A DNA stretch of 64,000 bases from Rhodoferax sp. (GTDB taxonomy: Bacteria; Pseudomonadota; Gammaproteobacteria; Burkholderiales; Burkholderiaceae_C). The stretch is taken from contig JAGRPL010000004.1 of assembly GCA_019449595.1 (NCBI GenBank), forward strand, positions 1,302,001 to 1,366,000. The letters are read 5' to 3'. The position numbers and the translations under genes are program-made. Of this stretch, positions 33,679 to 42,733 are shown piece after piece (position 1 is the first letter of the stretch; each line of letters opens with the position of its first letter). The notes beneath the pieces are model-generated. The model made no database searches. It saw only the letters and a program-made list of their open reading frames with translations, and had not been told where the DNA came from.

Positions 33679-34407
33679 GGGGTTGCCCACGGTGCACCAG
33701 GCAGGGCTGCTGTCGTTGCCATAAACCTGCGAAACCCCCGCGGCCTGCAGGCGCTGGCGTGCCAGCGCCGGCAAGTTCGCCAGCCATTTGCCCTCCGGCA
33801 GCGGCCTGAAACAGGCTGCGGCCTGCGGGGCCGCCGCGGTGAAGGCGTCGCGCACCTCGGAGCCCACTTCAAACGCCTGCGGACCGATGCACGGGCCCAG
33901 CCACGCTATCAATTCAATAGCTGCCTGCGCAGGTTCTGCGACGCCTTGAGCCATAAATTGCTGGTAAATCGTCTCCACCACGCCCGCCCCGCCGCTACCG
34001 GCCAGCCCGCGCCAGCCAGCATGCACCGCCGCCACCATGGTGCCGCGGGTGTCGCACAGCAAAATGGGCAGGCAGTCGGCCACCATCATGGTGCAGGCCA
34101 GCCCGCGCGCGCGGGTGAAGGCGCCATCGGCCTCCAGCCCGTCAGGCGTCTGCGGCCCCAGCGCCTGCATGTGCGCCCCGTGCACCTGGTTCAGGAACAC
34201 CGGCCGGGCCCCCAGGGCCGCCTGGAGCAGCGCCCGGTTGCGGGCCACGCAGGCGGCATCGTCCCCGACATGGGTACCCAGGTTCAGCGTGTCATAGGGC
34301 GGGGCCGAAACCCCGCCAGCCCGGGTGGTGCACACCGCCCGCACGCCCGCCGGGGCGGGCCACTGCGGCACCAGCCAGTCGGACGCAAAGAGGACGGAGG
34401 GATGCAT
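33610..34407 (-). CDS. pgeF: Peptidoglycan editing factor / multicopper purine nucleoside phosphorylase family (YfiH)
   Basis: 265-residue DUF152/laccase-domain protein; family members act in peptidoglycan editing or as zinc-dependent purine nucleoside phosphorylases. The metal-site sequences are visible: FLNQVHGAHM, ADCLPILL and AAVHAGWRGLAGSG. Residues around EPAQAAIELIAWLGP are encoded by the same dispersed repeat found in cobU, inserted just before the CIGPQAFEVG motif. It converges with the small membrane-protein gene. Confidence 0.88.
   Translation of the reverse strand: MHPSVLFASDWLVPQWPAPAGVRAVCTTRAGGVSAPPYDTLNLGTHVGDDAACVARNRALLQAALGARPVFLNQVHGAHMQALGPQTPDGLEADGAFTRARGLACTMMVADCLPILLCDTRGTMVAAVHAGWRGLAGSGGAGVVETIYQQFMAQGVAEPAQAAIELIAWLGPCIGPQAFEVGSEVRDAFTAAAPQAAACFRPLPEGKWLANLPALARQRLQAAGVSQVYGNDSSPAWCTVGNPSRFFSYRRDRVSGRQAACIWLE
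33905..33935. repeat. Short GCTA-TAGC repeat, copy 3 (inside pgeF)
   Basis: 17-mer GCTATCAATTCAATAGC followed by TGCCTGCGCAGGTTC; closest partner is the cobU copy at 18324. Confidence 0.65.
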
Positions 34408-34481
34408 GCGGACAAGGATAAACCAAGCCCGTTAATATGGGCGCCTTTGCCGCATAAACCAACCCTCTGCCGGAGCCTTCC

Positions 34482-34784
34482 ATGATTCTCGAACTCGCTG
34501 ACATCCGCATCCAACCCGGCCAGAACGCCGCCTTTGAAGAAGCCATCCAGCGCGGCCTGGGCACCGTCATCGGTGCGGCCAAGGGATTCCAGGGCTACAA
34601 GGTGAACAAGGGCATCGAAAGCCCGGAGCGCTACGTGCTGCAGGTCTTCTGGGACACGCTGGAAGACCACACCGTGGGCTTTCGCCAGTCCGACGCCTTC
34701 ACCCAGTGGCGCGCCATTGTGGGACCGTTCTTTGCCGCCCCCCCGGTGGTGGAGCACTTTGAGCTGCTGACCAAGTCGGCCTGA
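34482..34784 (+). CDS. Antibiotic-biosynthesis-monooxygenase (ABM) domain protein
   Basis: 100-residue protein of the dimeric alpha/beta-barrel fold. The opening ILELADIRIQPGQNAAFEEAI and the strand RYVLQVFWDTLEDHTVGFRQS are typical of ABM-domain proteins such as YgiN and the haem-degrading IsdG family. No catalytic residue can be assigned. It is 14 bases upstream of the fumarylacetoacetase-family gene and probably co-transcribed with it. Confidence 0.7.
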   Translation: MILELADIRIQPGQNAAFEEAIQRGLGTVIGAAKGFQGYKVNKGIESPERYVLQVFWDTLEDHTVGFRQSDAFTQWRAIVGPFFAAPPVVEHFELLTKSA

Positions 34785-34798
34785 CCGGAGCCCCCTGC

Positions 34799-35497
34799 AT
34801 GTCCTACGTCTTTACGCCCCCCGCCCCCGTGGGCGTGCCCGTGGTGGGCCAGGCTGCGCTGTTTCCGGTGCACCGCATCTACTGCGTGGGCCGCAACTAC
34901 GAAGAGCACGCTCGGGAAATGGGCCACAGCGGCGGCCGCGAAGCGCCGTTTTTCTTCATGAAACCGGCCGATGCCGTACTGGTGGCCCCGGCCGGCAGCA
35001 CCGCCGTCATGCCCTACCCCACGCTCACGACCAACCTGCACCATGAAGTGGAGCTGGTGGTGGCCATCGGCGTGGGCGGCTCCCATATCCGCGCCGCCGA
35101 TGCCCTGCGCCACATCTACGGCTACGCCGTGGGCCTGGACATGACCCGCCGCGACCTGCAAAACGACATGAAGAAGCAGGGCCGCCCCTGGTGCATTGGC
35201 AAGGGCTTCGACCACTCGGCCCCCATGGGCCCCATCACCCCGGCCGCGCAGGTGCCCGACATCGCCCGCGCCGGCATTTACCTACAGGTCAACGGGCAGG
35301 ACCGCCAGCGCAGCACCGTGGCCAAGCTGATCTGGAGCGTTGCCGAAACCATCGAGCAGCTGTCGGCGGCCTGGACGCTGCAGCCGGGTGACCTGATCTT
35401 CACCGGTACGCCCGAAGGCGTGGGCGCCGTAGTGCGCGGCGACACCCTGGTGGGCGGCGTGGACGGCCTGCAGCCCCTGTCGGTGCGCGTGGAATAG
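34799..35497 (+). CDS. Fumarylacetoacetate hydrolase family protein
   Basis: 232-residue single-domain FAH-family enzyme. The signature NYEEHAREMG and the metal-binding acidic residues in HHEVELVVAIG are present, as are GFDHSAPMGPI and LIFTGTPEGVG. Members hydrolyse or decarboxylate oxo acids (for example acylpyruvase or oxaloacetate decarboxylase). The length matches FAHD1-like acylpyruvases; the substrate remains open. Confidence 0.82.
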   Translation: MSYVFTPPAPVGVPVVGQAALFPVHRIYCVGRNYEEHAREMGHSGGREAPFFFMKPADAVLVAPAGSTAVMPYPTLTTNLHHEVELVVAIGVGGSHIRAADALRHIYGYAVGLDMTRRDLQNDMKKQGRPWCIGKGFDHSAPMGPITPAAQVPDIARAGIYLQVNGQDRQRSTVAKLIWSVAETIEQLSAAWTLQPGDLIFTGTPEGVGAVVRGDTLVGGVDGLQPLSVRVE

Positions 35498-35501
35498 GAA
35501 T

Positions 35502-36803
35502 TTACGGCGCCGCCGTGGCTTCGTCCACGGGCTGATCGCCCCCCGCCACCAGCGCGTCCACCTGCTCCAGCCACTGCAGCAGCGCCTCGGGGTACTGCTC
35601 GTCCTGCACCAGGCGCCAGCGCCGGCGCGCTTGCCGCGCCAGGGCGCGCAACTGCCACGCGGCTTCGGCCGCAATGAGCGTGAGTTCCTGCTGCAGCAGG
35701 CTGTCCAGCGGCTCGCTGCCCAGATGCGCGAGCTGGTCGGGTGTCACGCCCACGGTCGCCAGCGTGCGGCACAGTTGCGCCACCTGCCCGGCCAGCCGCT
35801 CCAGCCCCTCACGGCGGTTGGCCCCCAGACCGGCGCTGTGCTGCAGGTCGGCAGGCCAGCCCGTGATGAGACGGTCGATTTCCCGCAGGCGCCCCACCGG
35901 GTCCGGCAGCAGCACAACGCCGCCGCCCTGGGCATCGCATTCCGGCTTGATCAGCTGCATGACCTTGAGCACCAGGGTCTCGTCGTAGCGGTGCCAGTTC
36001 ATGCGCAGGATCACGGACAGGCGCAGTTCAGGGGCCCGCCGCCCTGGCGCGAACATGGCCGTGATCACTTCGGTCAGCGACAGGATGCGCCCCAGCCCGC
36101 TGAGCGCGGCTCCGGCAAGGTTGCGCGGATAGCCCGACCCGTCAAGGTATTCATGGTGCTCCAGCACCGCGCGCACCACCTCCTTGGGGTACTCGTGGTG
36201 GCGTTCCATCAGTGCCTGCGACACCAGGGGATGGGAGTAGAGCTGACGCCGCTGCTCGCGGCTGAGATGCCCCCCGGGCTGCAGCAGTGACGGGTCCACG
36301 TGCAGCATGCCGATGTCGTGCAGCAGCCCCGCCGCCGCCGCCATGCTGAGGTCAAACCGCGAACCCAGGGGCACCTGAGCCAGCCAGGCCGCTGTCAGCG
36401 CAGCGCACAAAGCTTGCTGGTAGAGCGCGGGGCGCACCTCACGCGCCAGGGTCAGCTGAAACGCCATGGGGTCGGGTAGCGGCACCTTGGCGACCGCATC
36501 GAGCAAGGTGCTGCGGGCCTTGGGCTCGCCAGCCATGCGCGTGAAAAACGGGGAGCTGTCCAGAATCTCCTCGGCTCCGCTGCGCAGCACCGCCCCCGTC
36601 ACTGCCGGGGCGCTGGTCACGGAATCCTCCAGGGGTTCGGACAGCTGGTGCTGCATCAGGCGCTCGTATAGGCCCAGGTTGATGCGGGCCCCCTTGTCGA
36701 TGATCTTGGTGCCCTGGACATTGAAGATGGCACGGGAAGCGAGCACGGGGCGCGCCTCGCCCAGTTCGGTCACGGTCCTGGTGAAATATTGGCTGTCGGT
36801 CAT
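35502..36803 (-). CDS. HD-GYP domain protein
   Basis: 433-residue protein. The HD motif reads LLHDIGMLHVDPSLL, with Met where many HD-GYP enzymes have Lys, and the second motif HHEYLDGSGYP is intact. The N-terminus (residues 1-60) resembles the starting domain of regulatory HD proteins (SRAIFNVQGTKIIDKGARIN), and the C-terminal 130 residues are helical. It is likely a c-di-GMP phosphodiesterase or a degenerate sensor. It converges with the FAH gene, five bases apart. Confidence 0.78.
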   Translation of the reverse strand: MTDSQYFTRTVTELGEARPVLASRAIFNVQGTKIIDKGARINLGLYERLMQHQLSEPLEDSVTSAPAVTGAVLRSGAEEILDSSPFFTRMAGEPKARSTLLDAVAKVPLPDPMAFQLTLAREVRPALYQQALCAALTAAWLAQVPLGSRFDLSMAAAAGLLHDIGMLHVDPSLLQPGGHLSREQRRQLYSHPLVSQALMERHHEYPKEVVRAVLEHHEYLDGSGYPRNLAGAALSGLGRILSLTEVITAMFAPGRRAPELRLSVILRMNWHRYDETLVLKVMQLIKPECDAQGGGVVLLPDPVGRLREIDRLITGWPADLQHSAGLGANRREGLERLAGQVAQLCRTLATVGVTPDQLAHLGSEPLDSLLQQELTLIAAEAAWQLRALARQARRRWRLVQDEQYPEALLQWLEQVDALVAGGDQPVDEATAAP

Positions 36804-36812
36804 GGGTAACGG

Positions 36813-37886
36813 TTACGGCTCACGCGCCATGCCGGCATCGTGGGCATGGCGGTGGTGGATATCCGGAAAATGGGGATGCTTGTGGGTGATGGCCGTGTGT
36901 TCGTGCCAATGGGTGTGCGGCCTGCCCGCTTCCCAGGCAAAGTCGTGCGCATGCTGATGGTGCGCGTCGTGCACATGGCGGTGGCTGTGCGCCATGGGTT
37001 CATGGGTGTGCACATGCGTGTGCTGCTCTGTCAGGTGCAGGTAGACGCCCAGCCCCATCAGGGCAGCGGCCAACCCGAACGCCGGCGTGGGATGTTCCCC
37101 CAACAGCAGCAGGGCCAGGGCAGCACCCAGAAAGGGCGCGGTGGAAAAATAGGCTCCGGTGCGCGCGGTGCCCAGCCCCCGCAACGCCAGCACGAACAGC
37201 ACCAGACTCACGCCATAGCCCAGCAGACCCACCAACATGGTGGTCAGCACGGTGGAGGTGCCCGGCAGCGCCGCCCCCAGCGCCAGCGCCAGCACCGTGT
37301 TGAAGGCCCCGGCCATCAGGCCTTTGCTGCTGGCAATGAACAGCGCATCCGATGCGGAAACCTTGCGCGTCAGGTTGTTGTCAATGGCCCAGCACACGCA
37401 GGCCGCGGCAACCGCCAGGGGCCCGGCCCAATCGGACGCCCCGGTGGGGCCTTGCGGCCAGGACAGCACCACACTCCCGGCCACGATGGCCGCCATGCCC
37501 AGGACAATGCGCCGGTCCGCGTTCTCGCGAAAGACCAGCCAGGCGATGAGTGCGGTCAGAACCGCCTCGAGGTTGAGCAACAGCGACGCCGTCGAGCCGC
37601 TGGTGTGCGCCAGCCCAACCAGCAAAGCCACCGGCCCCATGACGCCACCGAAAAAAATGGCCCCCAGCAGCCAGGGCCACTCCCCGCGTGCCAGACCGGA
37701 GGACGTCCAGCCTCGGTCCCGCACCAACCGTGCCACGCCCAGCCCCAGTCCGCTGCCCAGATACAGCAGACCGCCCAGCAGAACGGGAGAAAGGTCACCG
37801 ATCAGCAGCTTGGCAAACGGCGTGCTGGCACCGAACAGGGCGGCCGCCAGCAAGGCGTACAGGACGTTGCGGTTCATCTCCGGCAA
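36813..37886 (-). CDS. DMT (EamA) transporter with histidine-rich C-terminal tail
   Basis: 357-residue membrane protein. The first 285 or so residues are two EamA repeats of ten helices (LLAAALFGASTPFAKLLIGD at the start). The last 72 residues hold 23 histidines in HxH and HH patterns (HTHVHTHEPMAHSHRHVHD and onward), which looks like a cytosolic or periplasmic metal-binding tail. Standard EamA proteins are about 290-300 residues. The next gene, seven bases away, is RcnB-like, so metal (nickel, cobalt or zinc) handling is a reasonable inference, not shown. Confidence 0.8.
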   Translation of the reverse strand: MPEMNRNVLYALLAAALFGASTPFAKLLIGDLSPVLLGGLLYLGSGLGLGVARLVRDRGWTSSGLARGEWPWLLGAIFFGGVMGPVALLVGLAHTSGSTASLLLNLEAVLTALIAWLVFRENADRRIVLGMAAIVAGSVVLSWPQGPTGASDWAGPLAVAAACVCWAIDNNLTRKVSASDALFIASSKGLMAGAFNTVLALALGAALPGTSTVLTTMLVGLLGYGVSLVLFVLALRGLGTARTGAYFSTAPFLGAALALLLLGEHPTPAFGLAAALMGLGVYLHLTEQHTHVHTHEPMAHSHRHVHDAHHQHAHDFAWEAGRPHTHWHEHTAITHKHPHFPDIHHRHAHDAGMAREP

Positions 37887-37892
37887 CAGGAC

Positions 37893-38375
37893 TCAGGGGG
37901 CCATCAGGTCTTCAATGGCGTCCACCACCATCAGGGTTCCCACCGTCACCAGCAGCACGTCGTTGGCCACCCGGACATAGCGGTACCCGGCCGGCGGGAC
38001 GCCGATCCGCACCCGCACCTCCCGCGGCAGCGGATAGAACACCACATCGCGCGGCAGGGGCTGGCCCATCTGCCATTTCCTGGCCTGGCCCGGAGGCAGG
38101 CAGCCGTTGTGTTTCTTTGCCAAGCCGGGCGGGCACTTACCGGCGGCGCGCTGCCGACCGTAGTAGTCGGAAATCGCCGCGCGCTGGGGGTCCGCAAACC
38201 GGACTTCGACGCGGGACTGCACCGCGTCGGCATCCCGGTGCTTGTTCTTGTTGCCATTGCCGTCGCCCGCCCATTCGGGTTTTCCAGCCAGGGCTGCGGT
38301 ACTGGCGCACGCCACCGCCAGCAGGCAGGAAAGCAAGCGGATGCGGCGCACGGCAGGGGTCTGTGGGAGGTTCAT
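37893..38375 (-). CDS. RcnB-like periplasmic protein
   Basis: 160-residue exported protein. The signal sequence ends at ASTAALA, then a basic, Gly/Asn/Lys-rich stretch leads to CPPGLAKKHNGCLPPGQARK and a C-terminal domain (GYRYVRVANDVLLVTVGTLMVV) typical of the RcnB/CigR family. RcnB in E. coli helps nickel/cobalt balance. I start at the ATG at 38375 because AGGA stands upstream; a GTG at 38396 would add seven residues. It is followed by the histidine-rich DMT transporter. Confidence 0.75.
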   Translation of the reverse strand: MNLPQTPAVRRIRLLSCLLAVACASTAALAGKPEWAGDGNGNKNKHRDADAVQSRVEVRFADPQRAAISDYYGRQRAAGKCPPGLAKKHNGCLPPGQARKWQMGQPLPRDVVFYPLPREVRVRIGVPPAGYRYVRVANDVLLVTVGTLMVVDAIEDLMAP

Positions 38376-38566
38376 GGCATTTGCGTCCTGTGCCACGCCG
38401 TGGCCACTGGCGAATCCAGTGGCGCCGGAGTGGCTATGCCCCGATTATGGGCCGCGGCAACCGGTGGCGCCACCCGCTGCGCGCAAGGCGCCCCTGCACC
38501 CGGTGCAGTACAGTTGCAGGCTGTATGGCTGCCAACCTATGACCCCACGACAAACCTGAACCGGAC

Positions 38567-39118
38567 ATGAGCATGTTCCATACCCCCATCAAGCACTGCA
38601 AGCAGTGCGGAACCCCCGTGGTCTACCGCCTGCCGGACGACGGCGACACCCGGGAGCGGGCCGTATGCCCGGCCTGCGCCACCATCCACTACGAAAACCC
38701 GCTCAACGTCGTGGGCACGGTGCCACACTGGGGCGACCAGGTGCTGCTGTGCAAGCGCAATATCGAGCCGCGCTGGGGCAAGTGGACGCTGCCGGCCGGT
38801 TTTCTGGAGCTGGGCGAGACGACAGCCGAGGGTGCGGCACGTGAGACCGATGAGGAAGCCGGCGCCCAGTTCGAGATGCAGGGGCTGTTCTCGCTGCTCA
38901 ATGTGGCGCGGGTGGGCCAGGTCCACCTGTTTTACCGGGCGCGGCTGCTGAGCGATCAGTTCAAGCCCGGCACCGAAACCATCGAGGCCCGGCTGTTCCA
39001 CGAGCACGAGATTCCCTGGGACGAGATTGCGTTTCGCACCGTCAAGGAAACGCTGGAGCGCTACTTTGCCGACCGCCACGCCGGGCACTACCAGATCCAC
39101 ACGGTGGATATCGCCTAG
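38567..39118 (+). CDS. NUDIX hydrolase with N-terminal zinc ribbon
   Basis: 183-residue protein. Cysteines 11, 14, 34 and 37 form a zinc ribbon, and the NUDIX box is GFLELGETTAEGAARETDEE with AGA following, all catalytic residues in place. The family with this zinc ribbon includes NADH pyrophosphatase-like and ADP-ribose hydrolases. A second ATG two codons in is an alternative start. It is followed three bases later by an EcsC-like gene. Confidence 0.85.
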   Translation: MSMFHTPIKHCKQCGTPVVYRLPDDGDTRERAVCPACATIHYENPLNVVGTVPHWGDQVLLCKRNIEPRWGKWTLPAGFLELGETTAEGAARETDEEAGAQFEMQGLFSLLNVARVGQVHLFYRARLLSDQFKPGTETIEARLFHEHEIPWDEIAFRTVKETLERYFADRHAGHYQIHTVDIA

Positions 39119-39121
39119 GCC

Positions 39122-39766
39122 ATGTCCCACCGCCACCCGCTCCCCGCACCCGGCGCCGCCATTCTGGACCTGGTGTTGCATGTGCCGCCCAGCCAGGAGC
39201 CGCCCCAGGACAACCCCGCGGCGCGCGCCCACAGCATTGCTCGCGCGGCCGCCCGCAAGGCCAGCCTGCTCTCGGGCTCCATGGCCCTGCCACCCGGCCT
39301 GCTGGGCTGGCTCACGGTGATGCCCGAGTTGCTGGGGGTGTGGAAGCTGCAGGCGCAGATGGTGTCTGATATTGCCGGGGTCTACGGCCAGAGCCGGACC
39401 CTGGGGCGCGAGCAGATGCTGTACTGCCTGTTCCGCCACGTGTCCGCCCAGCTGTTTCGCGACATGGTGGTGCGCGTGGGCGAACGGGTCATGGTCCGGC
39501 AGACCTCGCTCAACGTTCTGCAGGCGCTGGCGCAAAAAGTGGGCGGGCTGGTGATCAAGGCCGTGCTGCGCAAGGGCGCTACGCGCTTCGTGCCGCTGCT
39601 GGGCGCCGTGGGCGTGGGCGCCTACGCCTACTACGACACCCTGCAGGTGGCCCACACGGCGGTGGAGCTGTTCGAGCGCGACATCATCCTGGACGCCGAC
39701 ACCCTGACAGAGCCCCCAGCCGACACACCGGTCACCCCGGTCACTCCGAAAAAAAGAACAAAATAG
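39122..39766 (+). CDS. EcsC-family protein
   Basis: 214-residue protein with the layout of EcsC-domain proteins: a helical first part (ARAHSIARAAARKASLLSG), a glycine-rich hydrophobic middle (GSMALPPGLLGWLTVMPELLG), and a second hydrophobic stretch (FVPLLGAVGVGAYAYYDTLQVA). The C-terminus is Thr/Pro-rich and basic. The molecular function of the family is not known. It is tightly spaced after the NUDIX gene. Confidence 0.65.
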   Translation: MSHRHPLPAPGAAILDLVLHVPPSQEPPQDNPAARAHSIARAAARKASLLSGSMALPPGLLGWLTVMPELLGVWKLQAQMVSDIAGVYGQSRTLGREQMLYCLFRHVSAQLFRDMVVRVGERVMVRQTSLNVLQALAQKVGGLVIKAVLRKGATRFVPLLGAVGVGAYAYYDTLQVAHTAVELFERDIILDADTLTEPPADTPVTPVTPKKRTK

Positions 39767-39786
39767 GCCGCCAGGCGGCATGAACG

Positions 39787-39816
39787 CTGCGCAGACAGCT
39801 ATGAATAACGGAGCAA
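39787..39816. repeat. Short GCTA-TAGC repeat, diverged copy 4 (intergenic)
   Basis: CTGCGCAGACAGCTATGAAT matches the coding-strand form of the cobU/pgeF copies but the second half has decayed. It lies between the EcsC gene and the PAP2 gene. Confidence 0.4.
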
Positions 39817-39820
39817 CGGC

Positions 39821-40714
39821 TTGAATTTCCTGCACGACCTGCAGTGGGTGCTCCCCCTGCGCACCCCGGCCCTGACGCAACTGGCCCTGGCCCTGTCGTG
39901 GCTGGGCTATTCCACCTTCATCATGTTCTTCATGGCCATTGGCTACTGGACGTGGAGCAAGGCCGTCTTCTTTCGGCTACTGGTTCTGGTGGTCATCAAC
40001 GCCGCGCTCAACGCCTATGTGAAAGACTGGGTCCAGGACCCCCGCCCCCCGCTGGCCCTGCGGCTGGACGACCAGATCGGCGCCAGCTACGGCCTGCCCA
40101 GCGGTCACGCGCAGATGGCCGTGGTGATGTGGATGTGGCTAGCCTGGGAACTGCGTCGCGCCTGGGCCTGGGTGCTGGGCAGCGTGATTGTGCTGGGCGT
40201 CATCGCCAGCCGCCTGTACCTGGGGGTGCATGACCTGGAGGACGTGCTGGTGGGCGCAGCGCTGGGCGGCGCCAGCCTGCTGGTGTTTGAGCGGGTGCGC
40301 CGCCGGCACTGGCGCTGGCAGACCCGGCTGGGCTGGAGCGTGGCGCTGATCGCCCTGGCAACCGCGCTGGTGCTGGCCAGCTGGCCGGGCAACGCCCCCG
40401 AGTACATCCCCACCCTCGCCGGCTGGCTGGCCGTGGCCATCTGGAGCCTGCAGGTGGAGCAGCGCCACATCGACAGCGCGCCGCCCGCCACAGCTTGGCG
40501 CCGCGTGGCGGTGGGCCTGCTGGGGGCCGCGTGCTTTCTGGGCGAGCAGAAGCTGCTCAAGTTCACCGGCGCGCACCTTGTGCTGCCACCGCTGCTGTGG
40601 GCACTGGCCAAGGGCGTGGTCAGCGGCGCTTTCGTGTCACTGCTGATGCCCTGGGTCTTTGTCCGCCTGCGGCTGGTGCCGGCCTTGGCCCGGCGCCTGC
40701 CGCAGGGGGCTTAA
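39821..40714 (+). CDS. PAP2-family membrane phosphatase
   Basis: 297-residue integral membrane phosphatase. The three PAP2 motifs are KDWVQDPRP (K-x6-RP), the PSGH of GLPSGHAQ, and SRLYLGVHDLEDV. Substrates in the family are lipid phosphates such as undecaprenyl pyrophosphate or phosphatidate. The start is a TTG at 39821 with GGAG upstream. Its stop overlaps the stop of prpE by four bases (convergent). Confidence 0.85.
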   Translation: MNFLHDLQWVLPLRTPALTQLALALSWLGYSTFIMFFMAIGYWTWSKAVFFRLLVLVVINAALNAYVKDWVQDPRPPLALRLDDQIGASYGLPSGHAQMAVVMWMWLAWELRRAWAWVLGSVIVLGVIASRLYLGVHDLEDVLVGAALGGASLLVFERVRRRHWRWQTRLGWSVALIALATALVLASWPGNAPEYIPTLAGWLAVAIWSLQVEQRHIDSAPPATAWRRVAVGLLGAACFLGEQKLLKFTGAHLVLPPLLWALAKGVVSGAFVSLLMPWVFVRLRLVPALARRLPQGA

Positions 40715-42606
40715 CCAACCACCAGATCGCGGATCTGCTGCAGCGCGGCGGGGTCTTCCATCGTCGTCAGGTCGCCGGCATCGCGTCCCTCGCACACCGC
40801 CTGGATGGCGCGGCGCAACAGCTTGCCGCTGCGCGTCTTGGGCAGGACCGACACAAAGCGCACCCGGGCCGGACGGCCCACGGCACCAATGGTGTTGTCC
40901 ACCACCTTCATCACCTCGGCCTCGAGCTTGGCGCGCGCAGCGTCGTCCACCAGCACGCTGGCGTCCTTGGCCACGGCAAAGGCCATGGCCACCTGGCCCT
41001 TGAGCGCGTCGGCCACGCCCACCACCGCCACTTCCGAAATATTGGGGTGGCTGGAGATGCTCTCCTCGATCTCGCGGGTGCCCAGGCGGTGGCCGGCCAC
41101 GTTGATCACGTCGTCGGTGCGGCCCAGGATGAAGAAGTAGCCGTCCTGGTCACGCACGCCCCAGTCAAAGGTGCTGTACACCAGCTTGCCAGGGATGCTG
41201 TTCCAGTAGGTCTTGACGAAGCGCTCGTCATCGCGCCAGATGGTCTGCATGCAGCCGGGAGGCAGCGGCCCCTCGATGGCGACCACGCCCTTCTGGTTGG
41301 CACCCGTGAGTTCTTCGCCGGTGTTTTCGTCGATCAACTTCACGTTGTAGCCGTACATGGCCACGCCGGGGCTGCCGAACTTGCTGGGCGCCTTTTCCAC
41401 GCCATTGGCCAGACCCAGGATCGGCCAGCCGGTTTCGGTCTGCCAGTAGTTGTCGATGATGGGCTTCTTCAGGCTGTCGCTGATCCACTGCGCCGTGGGC
41501 TCGTCCAGCGGCTCACCGGCCAGGAACAGCGCGCGCAGGCTGGAGAGGTCGTACTTGGAGAGCAGAGCCGGGTCCTGTTTCTTCAGCACGCGCACGGCGG
41601 TGGGGGCGCTGAACATGACGGTGACCTTGTATTTCTCCACCAAGCTCCACCAGATGCCGCCGTCCGGGCGGGTGGGCAGGCCTTCGTACATGATGGTCGC
41701 CATGCCGGCAATCAGCGGGCCGTAAATGATGTAGCTGTGGCCCACCACCCAGCCGATGTCGCTGGTGGAGAAGAAGGTTTCTCCCGGCTTGCCGCAGTAG
41801 ATGTGCTCCATGCTGGCGGCCAGCGCCACGGCGTAGCCGCCGGTGTCGCGCTGCACGCCCTTGGGCTTGCCGGTGGTGCCGCTGGTGTACAGCGTGTAGC
41901 TGGGGTGGGTGGACTCCACCCACTCGCAGTGCACGGTGGTGTTGAGGTGCTTGTCCCGCAGGGCGCCCCACAGGTGGTCGCGCCCGGCCACCAGGTTCAT
42001 GGCGTGGAGCTTGCGGTCCACCAGCAGCACGCCGTCGGGCTTGTGGCTGGACAGCGCAATGGCTTCGTCCAGCAAGGGCTTGTAGGGCACCACCTTGCCG
42101 CTGCGCGAGCCGGCGTCGGCGCTCACGATCAGGCGGGGCGACGCGTCTTCGATGCGCGACGCCAGCGAACCCGAGGCAAAGCCGCCAAACACCACCGAGT
42201 GGATGGCGCCAATGCGCGCGCAGGCCAGCATGGCAAAGGCCGCCTCGGCAATCATGGGCATGTAGATCAGGACCCGGTCGCCCTTCTTCACGCCCAACTC
42301 CAGCAGGCAAGCGGCCATGCGCTGCACTTCGGCGTGCAGCTGCGCAAAGCTGTAGACCTGCTCGGTATTGGTTTCGGTGGAAACCGCAATCAGCGCAGGC
42401 TGGTTGGCGCGGGTCTTCAGGTGGCGGTCAACCGCGTTGTGGCAGAGGTTGGTCGTGCCGCCGACAAACCAGCGCGCAAACGGCGGGTTGCTGTAATCAC
42501 AGACCTGCTGCGGCGGCGTCTGCCAGTCCACACGCTGCGCCTCCTGCGCCCAAAAACCATCCCGGTCGTCAATGGAGCGGCGATAAAAATCTGCGTAGGC
42601 GGTCAT
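40711..42606 (-). CDS. prpE: Propionyl-CoA synthetase
   Basis: 631-residue AMP-forming acyl-CoA synthetase. Adenylate motifs are YTLYTSGTTGKPKGVQRD, NYWQTETGWP and the hinge in FILGRTDDVINVAGHRLGTREIEE; the catalytic and acetylatable Lys is in KTRSGKLLRR at the C-terminus. The GGFASGSLASRIEDASP region and the RDTGG after the P-loop are typical of PrpE rather than Acs. No prpBCD genes are nearby; it stands alone and converges with the PAP2 gene. Confidence 0.88.
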   Translation of the reverse strand: MTAYADFYRRSIDDRDGFWAQEAQRVDWQTPPQQVCDYSNPPFARWFVGGTTNLCHNAVDRHLKTRANQPALIAVSTETNTEQVYSFAQLHAEVQRMAACLLELGVKKGDRVLIYMPMIAEAAFAMLACARIGAIHSVVFGGFASGSLASRIEDASPRLIVSADAGSRSGKVVPYKPLLDEAIALSSHKPDGVLLVDRKLHAMNLVAGRDHLWGALRDKHLNTTVHCEWVESTHPSYTLYTSGTTGKPKGVQRDTGGYAVALAASMEHIYCGKPGETFFSTSDIGWVVGHSYIIYGPLIAGMATIMYEGLPTRPDGGIWWSLVEKYKVTVMFSAPTAVRVLKKQDPALLSKYDLSSLRALFLAGEPLDEPTAQWISDSLKKPIIDNYWQTETGWPILGLANGVEKAPSKFGSPGVAMYGYNVKLIDENTGEELTGANQKGVVAIEGPLPPGCMQTIWRDDERFVKTYWNSIPGKLVYSTFDWGVRDQDGYFFILGRTDDVINVAGHRLGTREIEESISSHPNISEVAVVGVADALKGQVAMAFAVAKDASVLVDDAARAKLEAEVMKVVDNTIGAVGRPARVRFVSVLPKTRSGKLLRRAIQAVCEGRDAGDLTTMEDPAALQQIRDLVVG

Positions 42607-42653
42607 GGTGTGTCTTCCTGCGGGTCGTTGAAACTGAATTCATAATTATGGAT

Positions 42654-42681
42654 AGACAGCTTGCAAATAGCTGACTTGCGC
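42654..42681. repeat. Short GCTA-TAGC repeat, diverged copy 5 (intergenic)
   Basis: On the minus strand GGCGCAAGTCAGCTATTTGC matches the first half of the repeat. It lies between prpE and the isochorismatase gene. Confidence 0.35.
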
Positions 42682-42733
42682 CGCCGCCCCCTGCCGCGTC
42701 TCGCTCCGACCGGCGTGCCGGCCCCTGGCGCTG

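Noticed and set aside
40495-42645. Long plus-strand open frame (716 codons)
   Set aside because: Antisense shadow of prpE and out-of-frame part of the PAP2 gene; no recognisable domain.
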